From the NCBI RefSeq assembly GCF_000210295.1, contig NC_026740.1:1185691-1249690 (forward strand): a stretch of 64,000 nucleotides of DNA, given 5' to 3'. Made by a program: the position numbers and the translations under genes. This stretch comes from Trypanosoma brucei gambiense DAL972. Lineage: Eukaryota; Euglenozoa; Kinetoplastea; Trypanosomatida; Trypanosomatidae. This document shows, one piece after another, positions 49,093-60,436 of this stretch; positions within the stretch are counted from its first letter, which is position 1; every line of letters starts with the position of its first letter. Below the pieces are notes generated by a model that saw nothing but the letters and a program-made list of their open reading frames with translations, made no database searches and was not told the DNA's origin.

Positions 49093-51047
49093 TGTCTTTT
49101 TTATGTATTGTCTTGGAGCTTTGGTAACTACAATGTAATGTGTGAGAAAGGAGAGTCAGCAAAGGTGGCAGCCAAGTCGGGAATGCCCCCGACATCTTGA
49201 GAACTCGGCTACGTGCCGTGTAATGGAAGTCCATTAAAAGAAAATATATGCTACCGTTAATACTGTAAAAACATCGTGTGTGGAAAGCCGTTGTTGGATG
49301 CCCCGCTGCAGCCGCGCCATAGAAGCGAAGACATTAATTGGAGAGGGGAGGAGGGGGAAAGACATCACATTGCGCTGTCTCCGTTGCGAGTAACCAGGGA
49401 GGGAGAGCGCATCAAGCCAATGAAGGTCAAACCTTTCAATCTAGCGACAACAGAAGACCTGAAGATTGAGCCGTCCTGTTGTGCCTCGCAGGAAAAACAC
49501 AGCCGTACATAAACACAAGCATTTATCTACTCGCCTTTCCCTCCTCCCCACTTCCATCTGCACAACAGCTCGGAAGACTCTCACGTCACACCACCTTCCA
49601 CACACACGCACAAAAACACAACACCCCCTAAAGCATCCCGCAATCACGGGGACGGAACAATAAACCCCACCAACCCGCCGTGGTTTAGTGAACTAACGGC
49701 TACCAACGTTCAGAAACAGATACAAGGTAATGAAGAAGCCGGTAGTCACCATGTTTATGTGCATCTTTCACACTTGTTGATGAGTACTGCACAAAGCACC
49801 ACTGGGAGTTTTCCTCTAATCGCATGAGTCAACGAATAAGTAGACGCGGGGCGTTTGTATGTGAGAAACCAATGAAAACACAGACGTAAGTAATATATAA
49901 ATATATAGAAGGGTACACACACAGGACAACAGATGAGGGAACTGGGGCATCGAGGTAAACAAGAGTGCGACGAAACGTGAAGTGAAACGGAAAAAGTAAC
50001 GCGGTACCTTCCTTTTCACACTATTCGCTGATCCTCCTGTAACTGACATTTGCTAACGCCTCGATAAGCCTCCACTGACCTCGTCTCCTAAAGTCAAAAA
50101 AAAAAGGAGGAAGGGAATCGCAGCAACTGCCGGAGCCAGTACACCACGTGATCACCCGATCAATTCCTCTAGCAATCGAAACGGATGAAAAGGAACCCCC
50201 TGAAACGTAAATTAGACGAAACACAAACGAACCCGCTGAAGCGATGAGGAGATTAAAGACTCAACACAGCGGCTACCAAAGTGTTGGAATCAAAAGTAAT
50301 TTTTTTTTTTAAAAAAAGGACAACGAATGAAAAACTAAAAGAAGGGAAGCAAACGAAAAAAAAGAAGAGGCATCACCAAAACGCCCCCACTCCGAAAAAG
50401 TCACAAGGTGCACGCAAACAATCACACTTTCTGAATAAGCATCCTTTTAAGGGGAGGAGAAAAGGAAACAACAAAAAAACAACACTGGTAATAAAGAGGG
50501 GAAAAGTCGCATGAAAGCAAATCCCCTTGTCGGAAGAGGGCGAAACGACGAAAAAGGTCTGCGATGTGCATATAGTTGACTTTACACACAGAAACACATA
50601 CGTAGTATACCGCAAAGGACATCAGGATAGCGGCGATAATTTTTTTAAACGCGTATACATTTTTGTCCCCGTGAATAGATTCCAATTAAACCGTCGGTGA
50701 TAGGAGAAACTCCTATAACAAGGGGGTTAGCCCTGGCGTATGACGATGCGCGCGTCCGTCCGTGCGAAGGGCCTTGGCCCGAAAAATTTAGAATGAAGAT
50801 TTGAAAATGGTGAAAGTAGAGGGAGGAAAGCAAACGAGAGATATAATGTTCAGACACTGCGGCGGCTTATCTATCCTTCCTGATGATGTAGTCCCTCTAC
50901 AAAAGGGAAGAAATTGGTAGCTGCAGCACAACTTCCTCAAATCATTAACATAACCCCCTCGCGCACAAAACTCTGCTGCTTATGCTCCATTCATGCGTCC
51001 TGAAACGAACGTCCGCGATCATTTGGGAAGACACACTGTTGAAGGTA
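49093..51047. other. 2-kb intergenic region between kinase and threonine synthase genes
   Basis: No protein gene supported. The region is A/T-rich with A runs near 50300. A GC-rich hairpin cluster at 50690-50785 stands out and is described separately. The rest fits a long 3' UTR plus acceptor region. Confidence 0.6.
50690..50785. ncRNA. GC-rich hairpin cluster, possible structured RNA (speculative)
   Basis: Within A/T-rich DNA, about 95 bases are GC-rich and carry three consecutive stems: ATAGGAG-AAA-CTCCTAT (50700-50716, perfect), AGGG-GGTTAG-CCCT (50721-50734) and GGGC-CTTG-GCCC (50769-50780), the last followed by an A/T run. I cannot match it to 7SL, U-snRNA, tRNA or a box C/D snoRNA. It may be a 3' UTR structure of the kinase gene rather than a separate RNA. 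Strand undecided. Confidence 0.25.
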
Positions 51048-52673
51048 TTATGTGAGCATGTCAAGTACAGTTTTCAGGGCCTCAATATATCCCACGTCCT
51101 TATCCTGTTCCGCGTCTGCATCGCCACCTCGTAGCAGCTCCTCACGTTCGTATGTGAAGGCGAAATCAACCATAACAACACGTGCCGACGTCAACGGGTC
51201 GTCGGCATCGTACACAAATAACAAGGAAGAGGTAAAGAAACGGTACACATGATCCTGAAAGAATGCACGGCGAAGTCTCATGATCTGCCGTTTGAAAACT
51301 TGTTGAATGCGACTACTGCGTTGCATGAAACGGTAAATCGTGTCCCGAAGCCCATCCAATGACAAGAGACGCCCGGCAAGCTTAGAGCGCGTTTCATATC
51401 GCTGCTTGTCGGGACACCACCGCCGCATCCCTGCAAGCCGAACTCCGTAAAGTTTGGTTGTTGTCTGCGCTGCTTTGTGCTCCTTACTTCGTAACTTAGC
51501 TTCTGGCGGGTTAAGACCGTACTGCCGCTTGCCCATCTTTAAATCAAGAACGCACGGATGTTGAAAACCGCTACATATGTCTTCGAGCACAATCATCTGT
51601 CTGAGCCCAACACCGACAATCTTTTCGCCCTCTCCCGAGCGGTTTTCGGTAGTTTCACGGGGCGCGCTACTGGTTAATGCGCATTCCTGGGCGCTCTCTA
51701 CCGCTTCAGCGCGTACGGAATCAACATCACCGGTAGGATTGACCCTCACATGATATAGGCCGTGGTACCGTGGTACAAATGGCGCTAACCTCACCAGGAA
51801 CTCCCAATTCTTCACATCACGGGAGAAGAGGTGACCCTCTGTACTCGAAGACATATCGTGGGAAATGGGAAATCCGCCTTCGCCACCAACAGCCTCCTCG
51901 CCATTGCCCTCCCCGATGTCCTCTGCACAATCGCCGGCAACTCCATACGTTCCTGACGCACCGTGCTCACCAGCTTTCCAGTCACGAGGGGGTCCCACTA
52001 ACGTATTGCTCGAATCGGGGTCGCCGTCATCGCCGGAAACATCGCACTCCGCTACAAACTCATCCTCACAGACACCAGGGGTGAGTGGTGCCTTTGTGTC
52101 CTCCTCTGTCGTAGCATTCCCCTCCACAACAACCTTGTCATCTACATCCCCCACTTTGTCCCTACAATATGCCGCTTCCTCTGAGGCGTACAGGGCAGCA
52201 AAAAAAACTGCATATCGCTCAACGTACTCCTGCACCGGCTTCAACATTTCGTAAAAACTCTCCTCACGACGGGAGCAACTTTCCTTCATGAACACACCGT
52301 TGTGCTGAAACGCCAGATGATGACCGCCGATAGATGAGTGACCGCCACTTAAAGTAGCTGTGAATCCCTCAGCTGGTGAGACGGAGGTTTGGCTACCACC
52401 GCCCGTGCCGAACAGACCCGTTGCCCTCGCCGTAGAGAAACCATTCGCCACCCGGCGCCGGCGCTGTAATAAGTTGACACAGCGGCCTCCTTCCCCTGGC
52501 ACCCGACCCAACACTCTACTGGTTACTGTGCAGTTTCCACTAATTCTACAACTGCAATGTTCCGTCTCCGCTTCATCGGAGGGTGTAAACCCTGAGTGGG
52601 CATCGTTGTAAGAAGACCGGCTCATGCTGCCATCACGTGGAAAGAGGGTGGTTATCGGCAGATTGCTCTGCAT
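51048..52673 (-). CDS. IP6K: Inositol polyphosphate kinase, IP6K/IPMK family
   Basis: 541 residues from ATG at 52673. Catalytic family signature P-x-x-x-D-x-K-x-G is present at P373-G381 (PCVLDLKMGKRQYG). N-lobe residues appear as GGHHLAFQHNGVFMKESCSR followed by EESFYEML (from about 113). The C-terminal SLL block reads SSLLFVYDADDP and the metal-binding block VVMVDFAFTY. An acidic, low-complexity insert (about 175-280) separates the lobes. The family phosphorylates inositol polyphosphates to make IP4-IP5 (IPMK) or pyrophosphates (IP6K). IP6K is preferred from recollection of the chromosome 7 gene, not from residues. A 228-codon frame upstream (52633-53319) overlaps its start in another frame and could be a displaced N-terminus. 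Confidence 0.85.
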   Translation of the reverse strand: MQSNLPITTLFPRDGSMSRSSYNDAHSGFTPSDEAETEHCSCRISGNCTVTSRVLGRVPGEGGRCVNLLQRRRRVANGFSTARATGLFGTGGGSQTSVSPAEGFTATLSGGHSSIGGHHLAFQHNGVFMKESCSRREESFYEMLKPVQEYVERYAVFFAALYASEEAAYCRDKVGDVDDKVVVEGNATTEEDTKAPLTPGVCEDEFVAECDVSGDDGDPDSSNTLVGPPRDWKAGEHGASGTYGVAGDCAEDIGEGNGEEAVGGEGGFPISHDMSSSTEGHLFSRDVKNWEFLVRLAPFVPRYHGLYHVRVNPTGDVDSVRAEAVESAQECALTSSAPRETTENRSGEGEKIVGVGLRQMIVLEDICSGFQHPCVLDLKMGKRQYGLNPPEAKLRSKEHKAAQTTTKLYGVRLAGMRRWCPDKQRYETRSKLAGRLLSLDGLRDTIYRFMQRSSRIQQVFKRQIMRLRRAFFQDHVYRFFTSSLLFVYDADDPLTSARVVMVDFAFTYEREELLRGGDADAEQDKDVGYIEALKTVLDMLT

Positions 52674-53319
52674 GTGCCGGTCTTCTTGCGGTCACAGGAG
52701 ATTGCGTCACGCTGCAAGATTCTCTTTCTCCATCTAAGCTCGGCCAGTGAACGTCGTCCATCCAACGCCACACGGGAGTTTCCGTCGGTGCATTATTTTC
52801 GTCATTGTCACTGCAAGCCGAACACTGGGTACTACCGGAGACTCTGCGCTTACCGATTGTATCATTCGTGCGTGAAAGCTCCCTCTGAACATTACTACTA
52901 CTCGTACTCTCGACTATGCTTCTTATTTTGTCGATATGGCGACCACTGCCAGGACCCCCTCCACCCTCCGCTGTAGGGAAGCCAACTAGCGCGTTACTGT
53001 TGTCGCATGCATCGGTATGTAAATCACTACTTCCATTTCCAACACCACTAGTTCTGCGTTCCCACATTGGAACGGTGGTAAAACTGTGGTTCCCATCACT
53101 GTGCTTCTGAGCGGGAGTAAGCTCTGCAGAGCTCCTGTAACCGTCAGCGTCATCGGTGCTTCCCTTCGCCTTCTCTAAATGTGAGGACCGTGCATTTTCC
53201 GTCGCTTTTCTAGACACCGACCTGCATTCATTTGACTCGGGGAGATCTAATATTGCCACTACCGATGGCCGTACGGAGCTCCTTAATGAGTTTCTACGTA
53301 AATTCTCCTCTTCCCCCAT
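52633..53319 (-). CDS. Ser-rich frame overlapping the kinase start; possible frameshifted N-terminus
   Basis: 228 residues from ATG at 53319 (MGEEENLRRNSLRSSV), Ser/Asn/Gly-rich and probably disordered, ending 41 bases inside the kinase gene in another frame. The kinase frame has a TGA shortly upstream of its ATG, so the two meet in a window of about 60 bases (52633-52692), where a single indel would fuse them. There is no domain I know. It may be a true separate or upstream frame, or the N-terminal extension of the kinase split by a sequencing or real frameshift. Confidence 0.5.
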   Translation of the reverse strand: MGEEENLRRNSLRSSVRPSVVAILDLPESNECRSVSRKATENARSSHLEKAKGSTDDADGYRSSAELTPAQKHSDGNHSFTTVPMWERRTSGVGNGSSDLHTDACDNSNALVGFPTAEGGGGPGSGRHIDKIRSIVESTSSSNVQRELSRTNDTIGKRRVSGSTQCSACSDNDENNAPTETPVWRWMDDVHWPSLDGERESCSVTQSPVTARRPAHAEQSADNHPLST

Positions 53320-55634
53320 GAATTCGGTACCACTTAGTTATACAGGGGTTGCACTAAAGTCACCCCTCCCCAACACAAACACACACACACACTTACAAGG
53401 GTACACGCGTACCAACTACCAAACAGAGTTTTGCTCTCCCCTCCTGTTTTTGCTGTTACAAGGAGGAGATAACCTTTTTAAAAAAAACTTCATCAACAAT
53501 TGGAGAAACAGAACGGCATATGTGAAAAAGTGAATAAACGAGCAAGCAATGGTTGAATTTCAGGTTGTTAGGATAGCATCATCTCATTATAAATTCTACC
53601 GATAACAGTAAATGAGAAGGGTTAACACAGTCGCAAAACTGCGCTCATTAAACACGTCGCAAAAAGGGAGAGAAACACAAACAAAGAATGATTACAGAAC
53701 AAAACAAAAAAACTACACCCATCCCCCTCCCTCTCCCAACCGTCTTTCCACCCATCCACCCCCCCCAAACACAAACACACGCACCTCTTAAGTTCATGTC
53801 CGGCCATATTTCCTTTACATGAGAATCAACAAGTACATTGCTTTTTAATAAGTAGAGTGAATAATCAGAAGTTCCACTTGTCCACCACCGATTGGTTGCG
53901 TATAAATATCATGAGGGACTGAGTAATGATAGCATAATTGTGTCTTCTTTTTTTCTTTCCTTTTTTTTTGCTTTTAATGAGGCCCCACATGCAAGACAAA
54001 ACCTCAGTGATACACTTTCTGTTGATTCACCGCTCGCTCCGCAAAATCAAACAAAAAAGTTACTCGTGTCTCCTTGAGCAGCGCTGAAGCAAAACGTTTC
54101 TTTCTGTACATTTTCAAACACCGTACTTTTAAATTATGTATCAAGGAGGTTGAAATTTAGGAGAGGGACGGAGGAAGAATTAAACAAAAAAAAAGTATGG
54201 ATGAAAACCGCTAGGGGTCGGGGCGACAGAAACCGATTGCTGGTTTCAAAAGCAGTTCAGAAAGACATATTGAGAATGGAGAGGAAAACAAAAGTAGAAG
54301 GAAATAGGAGAGAGAGAGAGAAAAAAAAAAGAAAAAAACGTGTATCAAATATTGGGTGGGGTAGGCACATACAATACACTTCTTTTTTTTATCTTTCTCT
54401 TTTACAGTGAGAGCAAATACCACTCACTGTATTGATTTTGTGCGCTTGGATGTTACATAAGAGTCTATCCTAAACAAAAAGGGAAGCGCAATACCAAAAA
54501 GTAAGTAACAAATGGATAACACAACTTCAAATATAGGACAATAATGATAAAATAGAAAAAGAAGAAAAGAAAAGATACATGTCATGTTCGTAAGAAAATG
54601 GTACATTTACTGTCTCCTCACAGCGCCTCACCAACAAAAATATAAATATATAAATATATTTTGTATTTTCAAGAGAAAAAAATTGTTTCACTCTTTCCCT
54701 ATTCGGCCACTCGGAGACCTACTGTTGGTACTCCCTCACGGCAGAAGTGTTGAACAAACCACAACTGAAGTGAGGGACAAAGAGAAAGTATAACAATACA
54801 AAGGAGATTCAACAAATCGAGGATATTTGTGGTTCGACTGCTTAATTGGGCGCCACCCCTCCACTTATGGTGGAAATGAAGCATACTCTTGTGTGCAAGC
54901 TCGTGTTCGTAATATAGTCATCCGTTTTTATTTCTTTTCTTTACCCTCGTTTCTCCCTTAACACCATTTTATTTAATTTAGTGTTGTTGCCTTTGCTTTG
55001 ACCCTCTTACGTGAGAAGTGCACTTGACTCCTCTTTCACACCATCACCTCCACAACTTGCTCACAGTTTTCTTTCTTTCCACTCTTAAAATAAATGCACA
55101 CACACACACATATGCTTATACACCAGAAAATAAAAAGGGGAAGAGAGACACCCCCATTTGCTCAATGTATGACGAGACGTCTTTACATTTAAGTTTCTCT
55201 TTTCATATTTGTCAAAAACAAAAGCGAAAACAAAAACTTTCTTTTCTCTTTTCCGCAAGTGCACAATCATGGTGGGGCCCCCAACTCAATAGCAACCGGT
55301 GGATGAAAAATGCCAGTTGTAAAAAAAAAAAAATGATGTGACAAGCAGTGGCGAATGTTGTGGTCAGAAGGGAACAAAAACAAAACAACAACAAAAAAGG
55401 GAAAGCAACACACACACACACACACACACACAAGAAAAAGGAAAAGAGAGTGCCACTCAGCACTTTCAAACGCAGAACCAACGCAACTGCTAACTATACA
55501 CACCTACACACATTTAAAACAAACAAAACATACAAACAGGGAGTAAGGTGACCACAGGTAATTTTTGTATTTTCTTCCTTTTTCTTTCCCCTTATACACA
55601 GGAATTGAAAAAAAAATGTGGCAACGGTGGATGC
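53320..55634. other. 2.3-kb intergenic region
   Basis: Rich in A, T and CA runs, including (CA)n at 55408-55432. The short frames are products of low-complexity sequence. It is probably a long 3' UTR of the 55.6-56.9 kb gene plus kinase 5' region. Confidence 0.6.
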
Positions 55635-56912
55635 CTACATGTTCTCTCTTAAAAAATTCCCTGAACCCTTATCAGGGTTGTTAAGGCTGCCCAAACCAAC
55701 TGATGACAGGCGTCGCCATGCAGACCCACGCCTACCGGTGCGCGAGCCCGACCTGCTTGTTCTGCCGCGATGTGTTTCTACTGCATTAAAGCTACTCTTC
55801 CTTTGAAGTTGCCTGGGGCGGACCTCAACTTTTGCCAAACGCATATTGACCAACGGATGCATCTCATGGTAACGTGATTGTAGGGGAAGTTCCCGAAATA
55901 TACTTACATGACGATAAATCGCCTCTCGTTCACTTGGAGTGTACTCGTGCATTTCTACCAAGTCATCCACCATCTTCTGGTAAGCCGAGGTTAAGAGCGT
56001 TACTCGAAGCCGCTGAGCCTGGTCAGTAAAGGAAGCTCCTGGAAGCAACCCCGAGTGTGCCCCCCGGATCCCCGGCGACTGTCGACTGCCGTCGTCACAT
56101 GAGGTGAACTCTACAGTACTGGAACCAATCCGCACGGGTGTGCGCGTCAGCAACTCCAGCGTTTTCCTCGGATCCTCGTCGCAACTCGGTCCGTTTGTGG
56201 CCTTCTCCTCTACGCTGTGAGTAACTGAGAAGTTCGGCCATATGGTGCGGGTGGAGGATGATGTGGTTTCCGGGTGATGAGTCTCCGTCGCTGTTGTTGT
56301 AGAGGAAACCGGACTCACGCTGCTTCGACTTGGCGGTCGGCTAACGACTGGTCCCCTTGTCGCTGGTTCGGGTTTCACCACTTGCTGAATTAGTGGCAGT
56401 TCCACATCGTTGTCATCCTCCAGTGCCCTCTCCAATAAACCACGGGGCGTATTCCACACGCTAGGCTGGGGTGAATGATTAGTGTGCGTACCCGCATCAC
56501 TTCGATGGAACTCATCCCAAGTGACAGCAGTTGATGGTCTTCTCGAAAATGCGCCCGTATTCATCTGAGGTTTTTGTTGAGATTGCTGCTCAGTCTTGCG
56601 GGGTGTGGGGGACTGGTGTGGCGCAGCCGTCGTATGATACCTGTTTCTTAGCGCAGGAGGCGGCGAGTAGTTGGAGTCAAACACTTCCTGTTTTATGAAT
56701 CGCCACCTGTGCGCTAGTCCTGTTGGTTGTGGAAACGCCACAGCCGCCCTTGATCGCGTGGAAGGAGGTCGCTGCACTGTAGCCGCTACTTTATTTTCCT
56801 TTACAGTATAATATGTTCCACTAAATGGACCCTTCACAGGCAATTCATGCACCTGTTCTGCTAACAGGGGTGACAAAAGCCCCTTTCGCTGCGGGCTGGC
56901 GAACTCTATCAT
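55635..56912 (-). CDS. Unknown protein, Ser/Thr/Pro-rich with conserved-looking C-terminal helix
   Basis: 425 residues from the first ATG at 56912 (MIEFASPQRKGLLSPL); the frame runs to 56927 only through a GTG codon. Residues 45-300 are Ser/Thr/Pro-rich and look disordered. A helical segment follows near 300-365 (TLLTSAYQKMVDDLVEMHEY, EREAIYRHVSIFRELPLQSR), then a basic Arg/Ser tail (RTSRSGSRTGRRGSAWRR). The arginine-rich end suggests nucleic acid or membrane binding or a phosphorylated cytoskeletal linker; none is established. No named family recognised. Confidence 0.78.
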   Translation of the reverse strand: MIEFASPQRKGLLSPLLAEQVHELPVKGPFSGTYYTVKENKVAATVQRPPSTRSRAAVAFPQPTGLAHRWRFIKQEVFDSNYSPPPALRNRYHTTAAPHQSPTPRKTEQQSQQKPQMNTGAFSRRPSTAVTWDEFHRSDAGTHTNHSPQPSVWNTPRGLLERALEDDNDVELPLIQQVVKPEPATRGPVVSRPPSRSSVSPVSSTTTATETHHPETTSSSTRTIWPNFSVTHSVEEKATNGPSCDEDPRKTLELLTRTPVRIGSSTVEFTSCDDGSRQSPGIRGAHSGLLPGASFTDQAQRLRVTLLTSAYQKMVDDLVEMHEYTPSEREAIYRHVSIFRELPLQSRYHEMHPLVNMRLAKVEVRPRQLQRKSSFNAVETHRGRTSRSGSRTGRRGSAWRRLSSVGLGSLNNPDKGSGNFLRENM

Positions 56913-58186
56913 CCCCACTGTGCGCACCGAACAAGTCTCCCTCTGCTACTCAGCCTTTGCTGACCCCTACCAGTGCGAACAATTGACGTACTGGGAAGCT
57001 TGAAACAAAAAAAAAAGGGGGTATATGAGCACAAATATATGAACAGTTATAGGAACATAGAGTGTTTCAGCGCACGAAAGGTGAAGAGCAAGAATGAAAT
57101 CGTAAGAGGGGAAGGGAAGGATATTGAGAAATAAAATTATAAATAGACGGCAATCACGCCGTCGCTGCCAGGGAGCAGTAAATAATAAGAACATGTACGA
57201 AATGCAAGAAAAAAAAGACGGTTTCTACCGAGGTCATGTTCACGGTCTGGCCCCACGAACATTAACCGTATCGGTTGTGCGGACAACCCAGCCCTATTCC
57301 GTGTCGCTCTCAATGCAACATAATACTCAGTTGTTGTTGTTGTTTGCAGAGATTCCCAGCCCGGTGCTCTCACTGCTGTTCATTCCCTTGTACAACCTGG
57401 AAAATGCGATGATTGCTTGGAACATTCATCCCTCGTAATTTAGTGGTCAATGGCATTGCAGAGCATTTTTTTTTTTTGAATGTTTTCAGTGCAGATAATA
57501 CTGCATGAGTTGTTTCACCTTCACCGCAAATGCTCCATTGAGTCGCACAGTGGATTTCGCGTCCGGGTGTGTGCGAGTTGGGGTTTAGAGTTGTGTCAAA
57601 GTTCCTCGTCTTACTGATGATGGAATGGTAGCTAAAACATGAAATAATCTTCAAGGAACCGCGTGAACAAACAGAAGTGAAGAGGTAGGCAACGGTTGCA
57701 TAAACTTTCGTGAGTATGGAAAATGCGATATATCAGAAAAGAAAGCAGATAAAACCCACAAATGACCATTTGGAATTTCGGCATTTACCGCACATGTCAC
57801 AAATATCCAACCGGGTATAGGGTTGAGGTGCGCAGGCGCCCCCTCACTTCGGCATGAGTGGACGGAAACTGATGAAAACAAAGTAACACATGCATACGAA
57901 AGAGTGGAAAGAATGAAAGGGTAAAGTATGTGACAAATAAAAAAGTAGGCGAAATAAGTGATTTTTTCCCTCCCACTCGGTTAGCTCCGCTACCTTACCA
58001 CCTGCCTTCCTGCTTTCACCCTACCCACTATCGGCATAATGGCACTTTGCCATGCATAACGCTTTATCGTCCTCTTTCCAGAAGCGCAAGCGCCTTTCAA
58101 CTCCTACTAGCACACTATTAGGTCATAAAAAAAACCTCCTTTTTCCCCCTATTCTTCATCCCATTCGCCATCACGTTGCACGCCAA
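56913..58186. other. 1.3-kb intergenic region, proteasome alpha-3 to unknown gene
   Basis: No supported gene; pyrimidine tracts upstream of the 56.9-kb start and A runs elsewhere. Confidence 0.6.
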
Positions 58187-59047
58187 TTACGGCGAGGCCA
58201 AGCGCTTCTCGTTCTTTTTCTCCTTTTCCGCTTCTTCCGCCTCCTCAGCCTCACGTTGTCTGTTTGCTTCATCAACATGTGGTTTCAGCTCTTCATCAGT
58301 CAAGATTTTAAAGCTCGGAACCATCTTTGGGTTTACACCGTACGGGTCCAGTAATTTTTGGGTCAGTGGTGCCTGGACGCGTTGGAGCACCGCCACCTCC
58401 AAGCGCTCTGGCGTAAGCTTCACAGCGTCCATCGTCTTACCGAGGACCCGTAGGCAAAGCACAATGCCCTCCTCCAGTGTAAGTTCCGGTTTCCAGTCAC
58501 GCTTGAGAAGTGACTGTGCAACCTGGTCATTTTGTCCAACGGCATACGCCCGCCATGCGCTATAGTTACCACTTGCATCTGTGTGGTAAAGTTGGTAGCC
58601 ATAGTGGCGATCCCACCCTGCAAAGAGAAATGACACACCGAAGGGACGCACACCACCATACTGGGTGTACAGCTGTTTCTCGTCACACACCATGCGGCAA
58701 AGGTCTTCCGCGGCTATCGGCTCCTGAAAGCTGTAAAAGTGGCGGGCTGCACTCAGTCGAGCGTAGTTGATTAGTGCGTAGGCATCAGAAGTTACGCCAG
58801 CGACGCTGCAGCCGAGATGATTTGAAATCTTATACACTTTTTCTCCACTTATATTTCTATCCTCCATGTTCTCTGTATCGAACAACCCATGTTGCTGCCC
58901 CCGCTCAGCGCCAAGCACGACGCCACCAGTAGTGAGAATTCCGATGATAGTGCCCGCCTGCGATATTGCCTCTTCCGCATATTCCACTTGATAAAGACGT
59001 CCCTCAGGCGAGAAGGTGGTGGTGCGGGAGTCGTAACGCGAGGACAT
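58187..59047 (-). CDS. PSMA4: 20S proteasome subunit alpha-3
   Basis: 286 residues. The alpha-type N-terminal signature is intact (SRYDSRTTTFSPEGRLYQVE, then YAEEAI), followed by SVAGVTSDAYALINYARLSA, YTQYGGVRPFGVSFLFAGWD and YQLYHTDASGNYSAW. These blocks match human PSMA4 (alpha-3) better than other alpha subunits. The C-terminus is a highly charged helix (EAEEAEEAEKEKKNEKR), as in PSMA4. It forms part of the outer ring of the 20S core, where it takes part in gating and regulator docking and is not catalytic. Length is somewhat above the ~261 of the human subunit, mostly through the tail and a short insertion near 55-65. Confidence 0.95.
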   Translation of the reverse strand: MSSRYDSRTTTFSPEGRLYQVEYAEEAISQAGTIIGILTTGGVVLGAERGQQHGLFDTENMEDRNISGEKVYKISNHLGCSVAGVTSDAYALINYARLSAARHFYSFQEPIAAEDLCRMVCDEKQLYTQYGGVRPFGVSFLFAGWDRHYGYQLYHTDASGNYSAWRAYAVGQNDQVAQSLLKRDWKPELTLEEGIVLCLRVLGKTMDAVKLTPERLEVAVLQRVQAPLTQKLLDPYGVNPKMVPSFKILTDEELKPHVDEANRQREAEEAEEAEKEKKNEKRLASP

Positions 59048-59746
59048 TTCTCTTGTTTACCGCACCCGTCTCTTTCTCTCGTGCACTAAAATGCGTATGA
59101 AGGACCCTCTTTTGCTTTATTTCTCTTTTTTTCTTTTTTCACTCTCCTGTTAATTACCACCACTGCTTTACGATTCGAAAAAAAGAGGGAAAGAAAATAA
59201 AAGGAAAAGAGAAAAACAAAGTCAGCGTACACTCACTCGCTTTGTTTTATGGGGATCACCGACAAGGCACCTCCCCGAGGGATGTGTGGGCGCCCTGAGG
59301 CACAAACGAAGGCGAGCAAATGGAAGAGGAGATGTGAACAATAACGGTAATAACACCATCAATGATAATCTTCCAGTAAACAATACAACCTTGAGGACGT
59401 TAGTGTGGTAATCTCAACAAACTAGAAGCTCAAAATAGCCACAACCAGAGGGTAACCGAGTGGATGGAGATGATAAACCATAGCAAAAGCCGATGAAGAA
59501 ACATCGGCCGCTACAGAACGTAACTTATTCGCGAAAAACTGATTCGGTGCGCTCATCATTTGGCTAAGGGCCTCAACCCCCATTTGCAGCAGTTAGCACT
59601 TTCCTTCCATTGCAGACATTGGATATACTCAAAGGTTCTATGAAAACTCGATGCACAGAAACACTCTGTGATACCCGATGCAGAGGATGGCCAACAGAAG
59701 ACTGGGAGACACCTTTACGGCCCCACACGCATGCACAGCTATAAAT
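59048..59746. other. Intergenic region between unknown gene and proteasome alpha-3
   Basis: About 700 bases with a T/C-rich acceptor-like tract near 59100-59160; no gene seen. Confidence 0.6.
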
Positions 59747-60436
59747 TCAATCATTCCATGGACTTTCTAATGCTCGTTGCTTATCTCGTGCCACAATACC
59801 CTCCTTCTCGACAAGTCGCCATATTGCCATGGTTGTCCCCTCATCCAACCCAAGTCGCGCTGCTACAGTGAAGAGCTTGACTCGCTGTTCCTCAGGAACC
59901 TTCTTATAGCGGTGAAAGCACGCTGCCCTCATTGCGTCGTATACAAAACAACGAACTTCAGGCATTTGACTAAGACGCATGTTAATGTCAGTGTCATTTT
60001 CGGTGTCCGATTTACTACCATCCTCGCCACTGGTTACATTTCCAGCGTCATTTGCTTCCCCAGTCTGCGGTCCCTTTGCCTTCTCTAGTGTCTCCACCAG
60101 GTGCCTTCGATATCGCTCTACATCCTCCTCGCTGCTGTTATGGCGCATGGCAATTTTAAGCAACTCAGACGATGGGAATAAGGCGGCTGAACACCCAGCG
60201 ACCCAGTCGCGGGCGCGGCGTCCACCACCACTTGCATGCACGAGGGCCTTGCAGTAAAGCACCGGTGTATCATTTTCCTTCAATGCATCCCCTACCCCAA
60301 AACTTTTCCACGAGCCATAACGCGGTGCCAGCCCAGTGCCGTACATAACGTTCAGCACCCATTGTTGCGAGGAGTCGTGACGCATTGCTGCTCCCGCAGC
60401 TGGAAAGATGACACAGGAACGAATAACGGAACGCAT
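59747..60436 (-). CDS. Unknown protein with mitochondrial-type N-terminus
   Basis: 229 residues. It begins MRSVIRSCVIFPAAGAAMRH, Arg/Ala/Ser-rich without acidic residues, which fits a mitochondrial presequence. The middle is mixed (WVLNVMYGTGLAPRYGSWKS), followed by an acidic linker (about 120-150) and a helical C-terminus (RCFVYDAMRAACFHRYKKVP, then KLFTVAARLGLDEGTTMAIW). No domain I can name. Frame bias and the single clean ATG support a real gene. Confidence 0.75.
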   Translation of the reverse strand: MRSVIRSCVIFPAAGAAMRHDSSQQWVLNVMYGTGLAPRYGSWKSFGVGDALKENDTPVLYCKALVHASGGGRRARDWVAGCSAALFPSSELLKIAMRHNSSEEDVERYRRHLVETLEKAKGPQTGEANDAGNVTSGEDGSKSDTENDTDINMRLSQMPEVRCFVYDAMRAACFHRYKKVPEEQRVKLFTVAARLGLDEGTTMAIWRLVEKEGIVARDKQRALESPWND

